Notes: a model not told the origin generated them from the sequence alone. A stretch of 64,000 bases of DNA from CAYFPX01 sp964519895 (GCA_964519895.1 CAZFLE010000016.1:1-64000), one strand, 5' to 3'. Shown: positions 8,432-16,875, numbered from the stretch's first letter. Made by a program: numbers and translations.

Positions 8432-9217
8432 GTGAGCGAGCAGGTTGTCGTGTACGCGGTCGCGGAGGGCACGGCCACCGTGACCCTGAACCGCCCCGAG
8501 CGGCGCAATGCGCTTGCACCCGACCTGATCGACGCGCTCGTCGCCGCGCTGGCGACTGCCCACACAGACCCCGAGGTCCGAGTGGTGGTGCTCACCGGCG
8601 CTGGCGACCGGGCTTTCTGCGCAGGGGGCGACCTGGGGGGTGGCCTCCAGGGCGCCGACGGCGTGCTCGCGGCCCACGCACAGCGGGCGCGCTTCTGCGA
8701 GGCCCTGGACGCGCTGCGGTCATGCGACAAGCCCGTCATCGCCGCCCTGAACGGGGACGCCCTGGGGGGTGGCTTCGGCCTGGCCATGGCCTGTGACCTG
8801 GTGGTCGCCGAGCCGACCGCACGCCTCGGTACCCCAGAGGTCCGACTCGGCCTCTTTCCGATGATCATCATCGCCGAGCTCGTCCGGAACATCCCCCGCA
8901 AGCGGCTCGCCGAGCTGGTCTACACCGGCCGCAAGCTCACGGCCCAGGAAGCCGCCGACCTGGACCTGATCAACACGGTCGCCGCACCTGGCGCCGTCCT
9001 GGACGAGGCCCTGGCACTGGCCGCGACCATCGCCAGCAACTCCCCGACCGCCATCGCCCTGGGCAAGGCTGCCTGGCGACGGGCGGAGGAGCTGCCCCTG
9101 CAGGCTGCCGAGGCCTGGCTGCTGTCCAGGTTGGAGCTCCTGTTGATGACCGAAGACGCGGCCGAGGGCATCGCTGCCTTCTTCCAGAAGCGGGCCCCCG
9201 AGTGGCGAGGGCGTTGA
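8432..9217 (+). CDS. Enoyl-CoA hydratase/isomerase family protein
   Basis: 261 residues, full length for the crotonase family. It shows TVTLNRPERRNALAPDL, the oxyanion-hole segments FCAGGDLGGG and NGDALGGGFGLAMACDL, and the C-terminal AEGIAAFFQKRAPEW. The helix after ACDLVV carries the family's RLGTPEVRLGLFP. It probably hydrates an unsaturated acyl-CoA; similarity in context to methylglutaconyl-CoA hydratase operons (hydratase beside a biotin carboxylase) is suggestive only. The GTG start is preceded by GGAGGT. The next gene starts 1 nt after its stop. Confidence 0.87.
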   Translation: MSEQVVVYAVAEGTATVTLNRPERRNALAPDLIDALVAALATAHTDPEVRVVVLTGAGDRAFCAGGDLGGGLQGADGVLAAHAQRARFCEALDALRSCDKPVIAALNGDALGGGFGLAMACDLVVAEPTARLGTPEVRLGLFPMIIIAELVRNIPRKRLAELVYTGRKLTAQEAADLDLINTVAAPGAVLDEALALAATIASNSPTAIALGKAAWRRAEELPLQAAEAWLLSRLELLLMTEDAAEGIAAFFQKRAPEWRGR

Positions 9218-9218
9218 G

Positions 9219-10460
9219 ATGGACCTGAGGCGTGTCCTGGTCTGCGAGCGGGGCCCGATGGCCGGCTACATCGTCGGAGCGCTCCGCAGGATGGGCATCG
9301 AGAGCGTCGTGCTGTTCCACAAGGACGCGGAGCAGGTCCCCTATGCGTCCGAGGCGGCCTTTGGCGTCCCCATGCCCCAGAGCGCCGAGCCGCTGCCGGA
9401 CCAGCTCATGGCCCTGGCGATGGACGCGGGCTGCGATGGGGTCCATCCCGGCGCGGGCCCTCTGGCCGAGGACGCGGACTTCGCAGCCCGGGTCGAAGAG
9501 CTCAACCTGGTCTTTATCGGGCCGCGGCCCATGCTGATCCGGGCGACGGCCGATCGCTGGACCACGCGCGAAGTCGCCGTGGGTGCCGGCATCCCGGTGG
9601 TCGCCGGAAGCCCGCCGCTGCAGGATCCCGACTCGGTCCAGCAGTGGTTCGACCAGCTGGGCAGCCCGGTGTGGGTCAAGGACTCCCGGGGCTGGCGGGC
9701 CGCCAGCCTGGACACTGCCCAGAGCGCGGCCCGCGTGGTGAGCGTGCGGCTGGGCACTGGCGTGGGGCGGGTCTGGCTGGAGCAGCACGTCGCCGACGCA
9801 CGCCACCTGGTCGTGAGCGTCATCGGGGACGAGTCGGGCCAGGTCGTGAGCCTGGGAGAGCGCGAGCGCATCGTGAGGCGCGGCGACGCCATGACCCTCG
9901 ACGTCTTCCCGGCGCCGGTCAGCGACGACCTCCGCATCGCGGCGGGCACGGCTGCCGTGACCCTGGCGTCGACCCTGGGCTTCGTGGGGGTCGCCTCCGT
10001 GGGCTTCCTGGCCGACCAGACCGGGGGGCTGCGCTGCCTGGGGCTCCGGCCGCGGCTCCAGGTCGGTGATCTGCTGGCGGACACCTTGCACGGCCTCAAC
10101 AGCGTGGAGCTCCAGGTCCGGCTGGCCCTGGGAGAGTCCCTCGGCTGGTCCGCGGAAGATCTGGACGCCTCTGGCGCGGTGATCGGGGTGCGGATCCGGG
10201 CCCAGGAAAAGGGCACCCTGACGGCCCTTGACCTGCCGGAGGGCACGACCTTCCAGACCAGCTGTGCCGTCGGCCTGCCTGCAGACGGGCTCCTGGGCGT
10301 GCTCGTGGTCGCCGGTCAGACCCGGCAGGCCGCGGTGATCAAGGCCACCGCGGCGCTCCGAGCCATCACCATCGGTGGGGTTGAGACCGACATCGCCTCG
10401 CACCTCGATGCCCTGGGGGACCCCGAGTTCTGGCGAGGGCAGCCCGTGCGCACGCCCTGA
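9219..10460 (+). CDS. Biotin-carboxylase-like protein lacking catalytic residues
   Basis: 413 residues that follow the biotin carboxylase fold from end to end. The N-terminal domain is RRVLVCERGPMAGYIVGALRRMGI, then GCDGVHPGAGPLAEDADFA and FIGPR. The ATP-grasp part includes WLEQHVADARHLVVSVIGD and SLGERERIVRR, and the C-terminal part ends IGGVETDIASHLDALGDPEF. The glycine-rich ATP loop (GGGGRGM) is replaced by DSRGWRAA. The Mg/active-site motif ExNxRxQVEH is degraded to GLRPRLQVGD, so both metal-binding Glu positions appear lost while the Arg and Gln remain. It is probably a pseudoenzyme or has a new role. It is cotranscribed with the hydratase. No biotin carrier domain is visible. Confidence 0.75.
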   Translation: MDLRRVLVCERGPMAGYIVGALRRMGIESVVLFHKDAEQVPYASEAAFGVPMPQSAEPLPDQLMALAMDAGCDGVHPGAGPLAEDADFAARVEELNLVFIGPRPMLIRATADRWTTREVAVGAGIPVVAGSPPLQDPDSVQQWFDQLGSPVWVKDSRGWRAASLDTAQSAARVVSVRLGTGVGRVWLEQHVADARHLVVSVIGDESGQVVSLGERERIVRRGDAMTLDVFPAPVSDDLRIAAGTAAVTLASTLGFVGVASVGFLADQTGGLRCLGLRPRLQVGDLLADTLHGLNSVELQVRLALGESLGWSAEDLDASGAVIGVRIRAQEKGTLTALDLPEGTTFQTSCAVGLPADGLLGVLVVAGQTRQAAVIKATAALRAITIGGVETDIASHLDALGDPEFWRGQPVRTP

Positions 10461-10521
10461 GGGAGCGGCTGTGGCCCAGCAGTACAGGACGGCATAGCCA
10501 GCGCGTCTGTCCAGGAGCCCC

Positions 10522-10884
10522 ATGTCCCAGGCCTTCAAGCGGGCCGAGCGCGTTGCCGAGCTGGTTCACGCCGAGCTCTCCAGGCTGCTGCGAGAAGAGG
10601 TCCGGGACCCCCGGCTGCAGCTGGCGTCCATCACCACCGTGCGGCTCACCGACGACCTTCGCGTCGCCCGGGTCTACTTCGTGCCCCTGGGCGGCCAGGG
10701 CGACGCCCAGGCCATCCTGGCCGGACTGGAGCGCGGCAAGGGCTTCTTCCGTTCGCGCATCGCCAAGCGCCTGCAGCTCCGGTACACGCCGGATCTCCGG
10801 TTCTTCGCCGACGACCACCTGGAACAGGCCGTGGCCATGACCTCGCTGCTGCGGGGGCTCGTGCCTTCGGAGGACGAGGAGTGA
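10522..10884 (+). CDS. rbfA: 30S ribosome-binding factor A
   Basis: 120 residues. Family features are the N-terminal helix FKRAERVAELVHAELSRLL, the strand REEVRDPRLQLASITTVRLTDDL, then ARVYFVPLGG and the C-terminal LRYTPDLRFFADDHLEQA. RbfA binds the pre-30S subunit and helps 16S rRNA 5' maturation. The ATG follows AGGAG. It overlaps truB by 4 nt (GTGA). Confidence 0.95.
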   Translation: MSQAFKRAERVAELVHAELSRLLREEVRDPRLQLASITTVRLTDDLRVARVYFVPLGGQGDAQAILAGLERGKGFFRSRIAKRLQLRYTPDLRFFADDHLEQAVAMTSLLRGLVPSEDEE

Positions 10885-11843
10885 ATGCCGCCTTCCTCGT
10901 GGTGGACAAGACCCCTGGGCTGACCTCTCACGACGTGGTCGCCATGGTTCGGGCGGTGACCGGCATCAAGAAGGTCGGGCACACCGGCACTCTGGACCCC
11001 TTCGCCACCGGGGTCCTGGTCCTGGCCCTGGGCGGTGCGACGCGCTTCATCCAGTACCTGGACGAGTCGCTCAAGGTCTACGACGCGACCATCGCCCTGG
11101 GTGCTGCGACCACCACCGGCGACCCCGAAGGCGAAGTCTCTCGAACCGGGCCCGCTGCGGACTTCGCGCGATTGGGCGACGTGCTGGCCCAGCTCCACGG
11201 AGACCAGCTCCAGGCACCCCCGGCCTACAGCGCGGTCAAGGTCAAGGGCAAGCCCCTGTACAAGTATGCGCGTGCGGGCAAGCCGATCGAGGCCAAGCCC
11301 CGTCCCATCCACATCCACGCGCTGACCGCCCCGGATCGCGGCGCGGACTGGCTCCGGGTCCGCCTGCACTGCAGCCGAGGCACCTATGCCCGGGTGCTGG
11401 CCGACGACGTGGCGGCTGGCCTGGGCACCGCGGGACACCTGCGGGAGCTGCGGCGCCTACGCTCTGGCCCGTTCACCCTGGACCAGGCGATCACCCTGCC
11501 CGAGCTGGGCGAGCTGGCTGCGGGCACCCGGGACTGGCGCCCGGCGCTCCGCCCCGCTCGGGGTGCCGAGCGGATGCAGTGGAGACCGCGGGACCAGGTC
11601 CTGCATGGCCTGCTGCCGTGGTGCCAGCCGCTGTCGCAGGCCCTGGCGCACCTCCCCACCGTCCAGGTCGACCGCCCCCAGCGTGGGGCGCTGATCCGGG
11701 GGGGCAGCCCGCCCCCACCCCCCGCGGGGCTCCAGGACGGCGACCGCTACGCCGCCATGCACCAGGGTCAACTCGTGGCCGTGATCGAGCGCCAGGGTCC
11801 CCACGGCGTGATCCAGCGAGCCGTCAAGGGCAGCGCTGGTTGA
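10881..11843 (+). CDS. truB: tRNA pseudouridine(55) synthase TruB
   Basis: 320 residues. Motif I GHTGTLDPFATGVL carries the catalytic Asp39. KVYDATIALGAATTTGDPEG, QAPPAYSAVKVKGKPLYKYAR and CSRGTYARVLADDV are all present. It isomerises U55 in the T-loop of tRNAs. The C-terminal extension after about residue 235 is Pro/Gly-rich (GGSPPPPPAGLQ). The GTG start overlaps the rbfA stop. The gene ends inside a region that may hold the rpsO promoter. Confidence 0.95.
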   Translation: MNAAFLVVDKTPGLTSHDVVAMVRAVTGIKKVGHTGTLDPFATGVLVLALGGATRFIQYLDESLKVYDATIALGAATTTGDPEGEVSRTGPAADFARLGDVLAQLHGDQLQAPPAYSAVKVKGKPLYKYARAGKPIEAKPRPIHIHALTAPDRGADWLRVRLHCSRGTYARVLADDVAAGLGTAGHLRELRRLRSGPFTLDQAITLPELGELAAGTRDWRPALRPARGAERMQWRPRDQVLHGLLPWCQPLSQALAHLPTVQVDRPQRGALIRGGSPPPPPAGLQDGDRYAAMHQGQLVAVIERQGPHGVIQRAVKGSAG

Positions 11844-11868
11844 CCCTGGGGGTTCAACCGGCTAGTAC
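11840..11868 (+). promoter_or_regulatory. Possible rpsO promoter at the truB 3' end
   Basis: TTGACC (11840-11845), a 17-nt spacer and TAGTAC (11863-11868) form a partial sigma70 match across the truB stop codon. E. coli rpsO likewise has its own promoter between truB and rpsO. The same segment also resembles a degenerate tRNA, so the assignment is tentative. Confidence 0.35.
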
Positions 11869-11963
11869 GGCCGTCCACCGACGGCGTCTTCGGTTCGAGT
11901 CCACCCGTGGGGAGCGCCCCCCGGACCCGACACCAGGACGACCGTGTCACCCAAGAGGTCATC

Positions 11964-12233
11964 ATGGCGCTGCGCCCCGTTGAGAAGCAGGAAATCATCG
12001 AGAAGTACGCGACCCAGCCCGGCGACACCGGTTCGCCCGAGGTCCAGGTCGCGCTCCTCACCCGTCGTATCGCTCAGCTCACCGAGCACTTCAACAGCCA
12101 CAAGAAGGACCACCACTCCCGCCGTGGCCTGCTGAAGCTCGTCGGCCAGCGTCGCCGGCTGCTGCGCTACGTCAAGAACCAGGACGAGCAGCGCTACAAG
12201 ACCCTGATCAAGGGCCTGGGCCTTCGTCGCTGA
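11964..12233 (+). CDS. rpsO: 30S ribosomal protein S15
   Basis: 89 residues, full length for S15. It has the family motif GDTGSPEVQVALLTRRI, HFNSHKKDHHSRRGLLKLVGQRRRLL at the 16S rRNA-binding helices, and the C-terminal YKTLIKGLGLRR. It binds the three-way junction of 16S rRNA and primes 30S platform assembly. In many bacteria S15 represses its own mRNA through a 5' structure; the 120-nt leader here could serve that role. The ATG at 11964 is preceded by AAGAGG. Confidence 0.96.
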   Translation: MALRPVEKQEIIEKYATQPGDTGSPEVQVALLTRRIAQLTEHFNSHKKDHHSRRGLLKLVGQRRRLLRYVKNQDEQRYKTLIKGLGLRR

Positions 12234-12240
12234 TTCCCTT

Positions 12241-12262
12241 CGGGTCGGGTTCGCCCGGCCCG
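12241..12262 (+). terminator. Strong hairpin after rpsO
   Basis: A 9-bp stem (12241-12249 with 12254-12262, one G-T pair) is closed by a TTCG tetraloop, starting 8 nt after the rpsO stop. There is no T-tract, so it may be a partial terminator or an RNase-processing hairpin between rpsO and pnp. Confidence 0.55.
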
Positions 12263-12491
12263 ATGTCCTGCGGGACACGTGGTCTGACCACACCTGATCA
12301 TTCACTTCACTGAACGTCTCCCGGGCCCAGCACCCGGCACTCCGTCTCTCTCGTCAATCTCCGCGGACTGAGCCAACAGGCTCACTCCGAGAAGGTCTAC
12401 GGGATCGGCACGGTAGCCGGCTCGTCAGGTGCGTCCTCCCTGGTGGACCGAAACACAACCCGCGCGCGCTCGACCAAGAGGACGGTCAAAG
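12263..12491 (+). promoter_or_regulatory. Hairpin-rich untranslated leader of pnp
   Basis: Non-coding stretch containing three further small inverted repeats: GTCC-TGCG-GGAC near 12265, GTGGT-CTG-ACCAC near 12280, and CCGGG-CCCAGCA-CCCGG near 12320. E. coli pnp is autoregulated through an RNase III-cleaved leader hairpin in the same place. A similar role is inferred from position only. Confidence 0.4.
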
Positions 12492-14639
12492 ATGGGTGCG
12501 TGCATCCCAAACGAGAAACACACCATGCACGGTGTCACTGATCACTCTGTCTCCGTCGAAGTCGGCGGGACCACCCTCTCCTTTTCCACCGGTCGCTACG
12601 CCAAGCAGGCGGGCGGTGCTGTCCTGGTCATGGCCGGCGACTCGCACGTCCTGTGCACCGCCGTCTGCGGCGGCGACGCTCGCTTCGACTTCATGCCGCT
12701 CACGGTCGACTACCAGGACCGCGACGGCTCTCGGGGCAAGATCCCCGGCGGCTTCCTCAAGCGTGAAGGCCGCGGCAACGAGCGCACCACGCTCATCTCC
12801 CGGCTGATCGACCGCCCTGTGCGGCCGCTGTTCCCGAGCAACTTCCGCAAGGAGACCCAGGTCATCTGCACGGCGCTGTCCTATGACAACGACAACGAGA
12901 CCGACGTGCTCTCCTTGTGCGGCGCCTCGGCGGCCCTGCACATCTCCGACGCGCCCATCGCCGAGGCCGTCGCCGGCGTCCGCGTGTGCCAGGTCGACGG
13001 TGCGCTCAAGGTGAACCCGAACTTCGAGGACCGCGGCAACGCCAACCTCGACGTCATCGTCGCCGGCACCGCCACCGCGGTCATCATGGTCGAAGGTGGC
13101 GCCCAGGAGGTCTCCGAGGAGGTCATGCTCGAGGCCCTGTCGCTCGCCCACGGCGAGATCAAGAAGATCATCGCCGCCCTGAACGAGCTCAAGGAGCTCG
13201 CCGGCGTCGACAAGATCGAGGTCGTGCCGGTCCCGCCGGTGTCCGACAACGCCAAGGCCATCGTCGCCGCCGCCAACGACGACATCGTCGTCGCTCTGGC
13301 CACCCCGGGCAAGAAGGCCCGCGGCAAGGCCCTCAAGGCTGTCCGCAACGCCCTCATCGCCACGGCCCAGGAGGGCCAGGACGAGGAGACCGCCGAGGCC
13401 ACCAAGGCCGACATCAAGCGGGCCTTCAGCGACCACGAGATCGGCCTCATCCGCCAGAAGGTCGTCAAGCAGGGCGTCCGCATGGACGGCCGCGCCCCCG
13501 ACGAGATCCGGGACATCTGGTGCGAGGTGGGCACCGCCCCCCGCGCCCACGGCTCGGCCTTCTTCACCCGGGGTGAGACCCAGAGCTTCACCACGGCCGC
13601 CCTGGGCGTGCAGCGGGACAACCAGCGGATCGACTGGGCTGGCGCCCAGGAGAACTTCCGCAACTGGATGCTGACCTACGTGTTCCCGCCGTTCTGCACC
13701 GGCGAGGCCCGTCCCCTGCGCGCCCCCAAGCGCCGCGAGGTCGGCCACGGTGCCTTGGCCTGGCGGGCCATCAAGCCGGTCCTGCCGTCGTTCGACGACT
13801 TCCCGTACGTCCTGCGCTGCAGCGCGGACATCCTGGAGTCCAACGGCTCCAGCTCCATGGCCACCGTCTGTGGCGCGACCCTGTCCCTGATGGACGCGGG
13901 CGTGCCCCTGAAGGCGCCGGTCGCGGGCATCGCCATGGGCCTGGTCATCGAGGACAACGGCTTCGCCGTGCTCTCCGACATCCTGGGCGCCGAGGACAAG
14001 ATCGGCGACATGGACTTCAAGGTCACCGGCACCCGGAACGGCATCACCGCCTTCCAGATGGACGTCAAGGTGGCGGGCGTCAGCACCGAGGTCATGACCA
14101 AGGCGCTGTCCCAGGCTCGGGATGGGAGAATCCACATCCTGGACGAGATGGCCAAGAGCCTCGAGGCCCCGCGGAACGAGCTCAGCGACTGGGCCCCCCG
14201 GATCACCAGCATCCAGATCAAGCCGGACAAGATCCGGGACATCATCGGCCCCGGGGGCAAGATCATCCGCGGCATCCAGGAAAAGACCGGCTGCGACGTG
14301 AACGTCGATGACTCCGGCAAGGTCACCATCGCCGCCGTCGGCGCCGAGGGCGCGGCCGCTGCCAAGGCGATGATCGAAGAGATCACCCAGGAGGCCGAGG
14401 TCGGCAAGCTCTACGTGGGTGTGGTCAAGCGGATCGTGGACTTCGGCGCCTTCGTGGAGATCTTCCCGGGCACCGACGGCCTCATCCACATCAGCCACAT
14501 CGCCAAGGAGCGGGTCAACAAGGTCACCGACGTCCTGTCCGAGGGCGACGAGGTCCTGGTCCGCGTCATCGACGTCGACCGCTCCGGCAAGGTCCGGCTC
14601 TCCCGCAAGGAAGCCCTGGACGCGTCGCTGGACTTCTAG
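12492..14639 (+). CDS. pnp: Polyribonucleotide nucleotidyltransferase (PNPase)
   Basis: 715 residues with two RNase PH-like cores, an intervening helical domain, then KH and S1 domains. Landmarks: VEVGGTTLSFSTGRYAKQAGG, the FLKREGRGNERTTLISRLIDRP region, SFTTAALG, RREVGHGALAWRAIKPVLP, DILGAEDKIGDMDFKVTGT, the KH motif IRDIIGPGGKIIRGIQE, and S1 GAFVEIFPGTDGLIHIS. It degrades RNA phosphorolytically and is part of the degradosome. The ATG at 12492 has AGAGGA about 9 nt upstream. A second in-frame ATG at 12525 lies nearer the family's usual start but has only a weak ribosome binding site. Confidence 0.95.
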   Translation: MGACIPNEKHTMHGVTDHSVSVEVGGTTLSFSTGRYAKQAGGAVLVMAGDSHVLCTAVCGGDARFDFMPLTVDYQDRDGSRGKIPGGFLKREGRGNERTTLISRLIDRPVRPLFPSNFRKETQVICTALSYDNDNETDVLSLCGASAALHISDAPIAEAVAGVRVCQVDGALKVNPNFEDRGNANLDVIVAGTATAVIMVEGGAQEVSEEVMLEALSLAHGEIKKIIAALNELKELAGVDKIEVVPVPPVSDNAKAIVAAANDDIVVALATPGKKARGKALKAVRNALIATAQEGQDEETAEATKADIKRAFSDHEIGLIRQKVVKQGVRMDGRAPDEIRDIWCEVGTAPRAHGSAFFTRGETQSFTTAALGVQRDNQRIDWAGAQENFRNWMLTYVFPPFCTGEARPLRAPKRREVGHGALAWRAIKPVLPSFDDFPYVLRCSADILESNGSSSMATVCGATLSLMDAGVPLKAPVAGIAMGLVIEDNGFAVLSDILGAEDKIGDMDFKVTGTRNGITAFQMDVKVAGVSTEVMTKALSQARDGRIHILDEMAKSLEAPRNELSDWAPRITSIQIKPDKIRDIIGPGGKIIRGIQEKTGCDVNVDDSGKVTIAAVGAEGAAAAKAMIEEITQEAEVGKLYVGVVKRIVDFGAFVEIFPGTDGLIHISHIAKERVNKVTDVLSEGDEVLVRVIDVDRSGKVRLSRKEALDASLDF

Positions 14640-14649
14640 GCACACGCTG

Positions 14650-15099
14650 TTGGCGCGACCCACGCTGCGGTTCCAGGTCCTCCCTCACGGGGAGGGCCTT
14701 GCCTTGCCGGCCTATGCGTCGGCCGGGGCCGCTGGCCTGGATGTACGCGCCGCCCTCGATGCGCCCGTGACCCTGTCGCCAGGGGAGCGGGCGCTCGTGC
14801 CTTCGGGGCTGCGCATCGCGGTCCCGGACGGCCACGAGGCCCAGGTCCGCGCCCGCAGCGGGCTGGCCTTGCGTCACGGTCTCGCCGTGCTCAACGCGCC
14901 AGGGACCATCGACGCCGACTACCGGGGCGAGCTCAAGGTCATCCTGGTCAACCACGGCCAGGCGTCCTTCACCATCGAGCGCGGCGAGCGCGTCGCCCAG
15001 CTGGTCGTGGCGCCGGTCGTGCAGGCCCAAGTCCAGGCCGTTGCAGACCTGGACCAGACCCCGCGCGGCGACGGGGGCTTCGGCTCGACGGGGCGCTGA
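14650..15099 (+). CDS. dut: dUTP diphosphatase
   Basis: 149 residues with all five dUTPase motifs: AGLDVRA, PSGLRIAVPDGHEAQVRARSG, GTIDADYRGELKVILVN carrying the catalytic Asp in DADYRG, RGERVAQLVV, and the C-terminal flexible GDGGFGSTG that closes over dUTP. It forms a trimer and converts dUTP to dUMP. The most likely start is TTG at 14650, ten nt after the pnp stop; no ATG is available before the first motif. It is probably cotranscribed with pnp. Confidence 0.93.
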   Translation: MARPTLRFQVLPHGEGLALPAYASAGAAGLDVRAALDAPVTLSPGERALVPSGLRIAVPDGHEAQVRARSGLALRHGLAVLNAPGTIDADYRGELKVILVNHGQASFTIERGERVAQLVVAPVVQAQVQAVADLDQTPRGDGGFGSTGR

Positions 15100-15111
15100 G
15101 GCGCCGAGCCC

Positions 15112-15687
15112 TCAGATGTGGCCGTTGTCCACCAGCCAGGGACAGTCCGCGACGCAGACGTCGACCGTGGTGAACAGGTCGATCTGCGCGTTCTTGTAGC
15201 AGGAGAAGCCCGCCGGGCAGCTGTCGTCTGCGCCGCACTCGGGGAAGCACCAGCCCTCGGACGGGTCGTCCCAGACCAGGCAGTAGGACGTGCCCTTGCC
15301 CTGGCAGCTGTAGGGGTTGCTGGCGTTGCAGTTCCGACACGCGTTGACGCCGTCGCACTCGCCGGTGCCCAGGTTGCACTCGGTGCCGACCGGACAGTCG
15401 AGCTCTGTGCTGCGGCAGCCGTAGGCCTCGCAGCTGCGGGTGTCCGGGTTGCAGGTCTCGCCGGCCACGCAGTCTGCGTCTTCCAGGCAGCCGTCCACGC
15501 AGGTGTAGGTGTCGGGGTTGCAGTACTCCCCCACGTCGCAGATGGCCGACGTGAGGCAGTCCACGTCCACGCAGACGTCGTCGATGCAGGCCTGGCCTTC
15601 GTCGCAGTAGCCGTCGTCGATGCACTCGGGGATGTCGCTGTCGCCGCCGCAGCCCAACAGGCCGGCGACCAGGAGGGTCTGCCACAT
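15112..15687 (-). CDS. Cys-rich secreted lipoprotein
   Basis: 191 residues. The N-terminus MWQTLLVAGLLGCGG is a lipoprotein signal with Cys13 as anchor. The mature part contains over twenty Cys in repeated units of the form C-x(4-6)-C-xxx-G-x-C-x(4-6)-C (for example YCDEGQACIDDVC, DCVAGETCNPDTRSC), as in disulfide-rich myxobacterial Dickkopf-like or EGF-like surface proteins. It lies 4 bp downstream of the vWA-like gene and is surely cotranscribed. Function unknown; adhesion or partner binding are possibilities. Confidence 0.75.
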   Translation of the reverse strand: MWQTLLVAGLLGCGGDSDIPECIDDGYCDEGQACIDDVCVDVDCLTSAICDVGEYCNPDTYTCVDGCLEDADCVAGETCNPDTRSCEAYGCRSTELDCPVGTECNLGTGECDGVNACRNCNASNPYSCQGKGTSYCLVWDDPSEGWCFPECGADDSCPAGFSCYKNAQIDLFTTVDVCVADCPWLVDNGHI

Positions 15688-15691
15688 GGCG

Positions 15692-16798
15692 CTACTCCGC
15701 CGTCGTCGCGGTCGAGGTGTCGTTGGTGTCCGCCGAGCACCAGTCCTCGACGCCGCCGAAGCCGCCGTCGTAGCGGATGGCGATCTGGGAATCGGCAACG
15801 GGGATGTGCTCCACGGCAAAGCTGACCGCGGGTCGGAGCTCGCCCTCGGGGGCTCCGGTGTCGCCGCCGCCGGTGTCCAGGGCGACCTCGCCCTCGCCGG
15901 CGATCTCGACGTACTCCCAGACCCCGGCGTCGCAGGGGATCTCCTCGTCGTTGACCGTGACCTGGAGGGTCGAGGGAGAGGGGGTCGCCGACAGGAAGAA
16001 AGTGTTCAGCAGCCGTGAGCTGTTGAGGGAGAGCTCGGTCACGATGTGCTCGAAGTCCGAGTCGCAGATGTTTCCGATGACGCCGGCGGACTGATCCGCC
16101 ACGTCCAGGTAGCGGAGCCCCCGGCTGCCCGCGTTGAGCTGATCCAGGGAGCACTCGGCCCGCTCGGTGAGCACCAGGGCGCTGGCGTTGTAGACGTCGC
16201 GGGAGCGCTGGCCCTTGATGTCGCGGTAGGCGTTGATGTAGTCGTTCACGGGGGCCGGCGAGAGGTCCTCCTCGTCCGAGACGAAGATGAGCGACAGGCT
16301 GGCGGTCTCCCGCAGAAAGCCGCTGTTGGTGCCGGTGATGAGTGGCTCCGTCAGGGCCAGGTAGGCGGCCTCGAGGCCCATCTCGGATCCGCTGCCGCAG
16401 ATGCCGACGCTGACCGCCTCGATGAAGACCTCTTCCGCGTCGGCGGTCTCGGGCGTGATGATGTGGCCGCCGACCAGCTCACCGGCGCCCGGCAGCTGGT
16501 TGATGACCTGCTGCGTGCAGCCCGCAGCGGAGTTGACCGCGGCTGGGGGCACGCCGGTCGTGACCACGCCGATCTGGTAGTCCACGTTGGCGGACTCGAA
16601 GAAGCGGATGAACTGGTTGAAGTTCTGGGAGAGCTTCTCCTGGTAGGGGTCCATGGAGCACGAGTTGTCGACGACCAGCAGGATGTCGACCTCGGCCTCG
16701 GGGTCCTGGTAGAAGACGTCGGTCGCGTCGTGGCGAACGATCTCGTAGTCCACACAGCCCGGACCCATGAGCGGCAGGAGCGCCAGCGAGAGCGTCAT
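15692..16798 (-). CDS. Secreted von Willebrand factor A-like protein
   Basis: 368 residues. The signal region MTLSLALLPLMGPGCVDYE looks like a lipoprotein signal with Cys15. The vWA core starts with VDILLVVDNSCSM, a DxSxS-type MIDAS metal site, then QIGVVTTGVPP and the strand SLSLIFVSDEEDLSPAP. The C-terminal 110 residues form a beta-rich domain ending in a Thr/Ser tail. Such proteins commonly bind ligands through Mg2+ at the cell surface. It is followed by the Cys-rich lipoprotein and preceded by a good promoter and a GGAGGT ribosome binding site. Confidence 0.75.
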   Translation of the reverse strand: MTLSLALLPLMGPGCVDYEIVRHDATDVFYQDPEAEVDILLVVDNSCSMDPYQEKLSQNFNQFIRFFESANVDYQIGVVTTGVPPAAVNSAAGCTQQVINQLPGAGELVGGHIITPETADAEEVFIEAVSVGICGSGSEMGLEAAYLALTEPLITGTNSGFLRETASLSLIFVSDEEDLSPAPVNDYINAYRDIKGQRSRDVYNASALVLTERAECSLDQLNAGSRGLRYLDVADQSAGVIGNICDSDFEHIVTELSLNSSRLLNTFFLSATPSPSTLQVTVNDEEIPCDAGVWEYVEIAGEGEVALDTGGGDTGAPEGELRPAVSFAVEHIPVADSQIAIRYDGGFGGVEDWCSADTNDTSTATTAE

Positions 16799-16818
16799 CG
16801 GACCTCCAGTGCGCCGGC

Positions 16819-16847
16819 AACATGGCCAGCGGGGGTGCGCGTGTCAA
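16819..16847 (-). promoter_or_regulatory. Sigma70-type promoter of the vWA-like gene
   Basis: The minus strand reads TTGACA (16842-16847, full consensus), a 17-nt spacer and CATGTT (16819-16824). The gene's ATG is about 20 nt downstream with GGAGGT between. Confidence 0.5.
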
Positions 16848-16875
16848 CCGCCGTTTTCCCCTTGTTGACCCCACC

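Noticed and set aside
11844..11920. Functional tRNA gene
   Set aside because: The anticodon loop has 6 nt, and the T-stem and acceptor do not pair, so it is at best a relic or mimic.
12486..14663. 725-codon open frame antisense to pnp
   Set aside because: High-GC antisense shadow of a clear PNPase gene; composition is Leu/Asp/Gly/His biased with no domain and no ribosome binding site.
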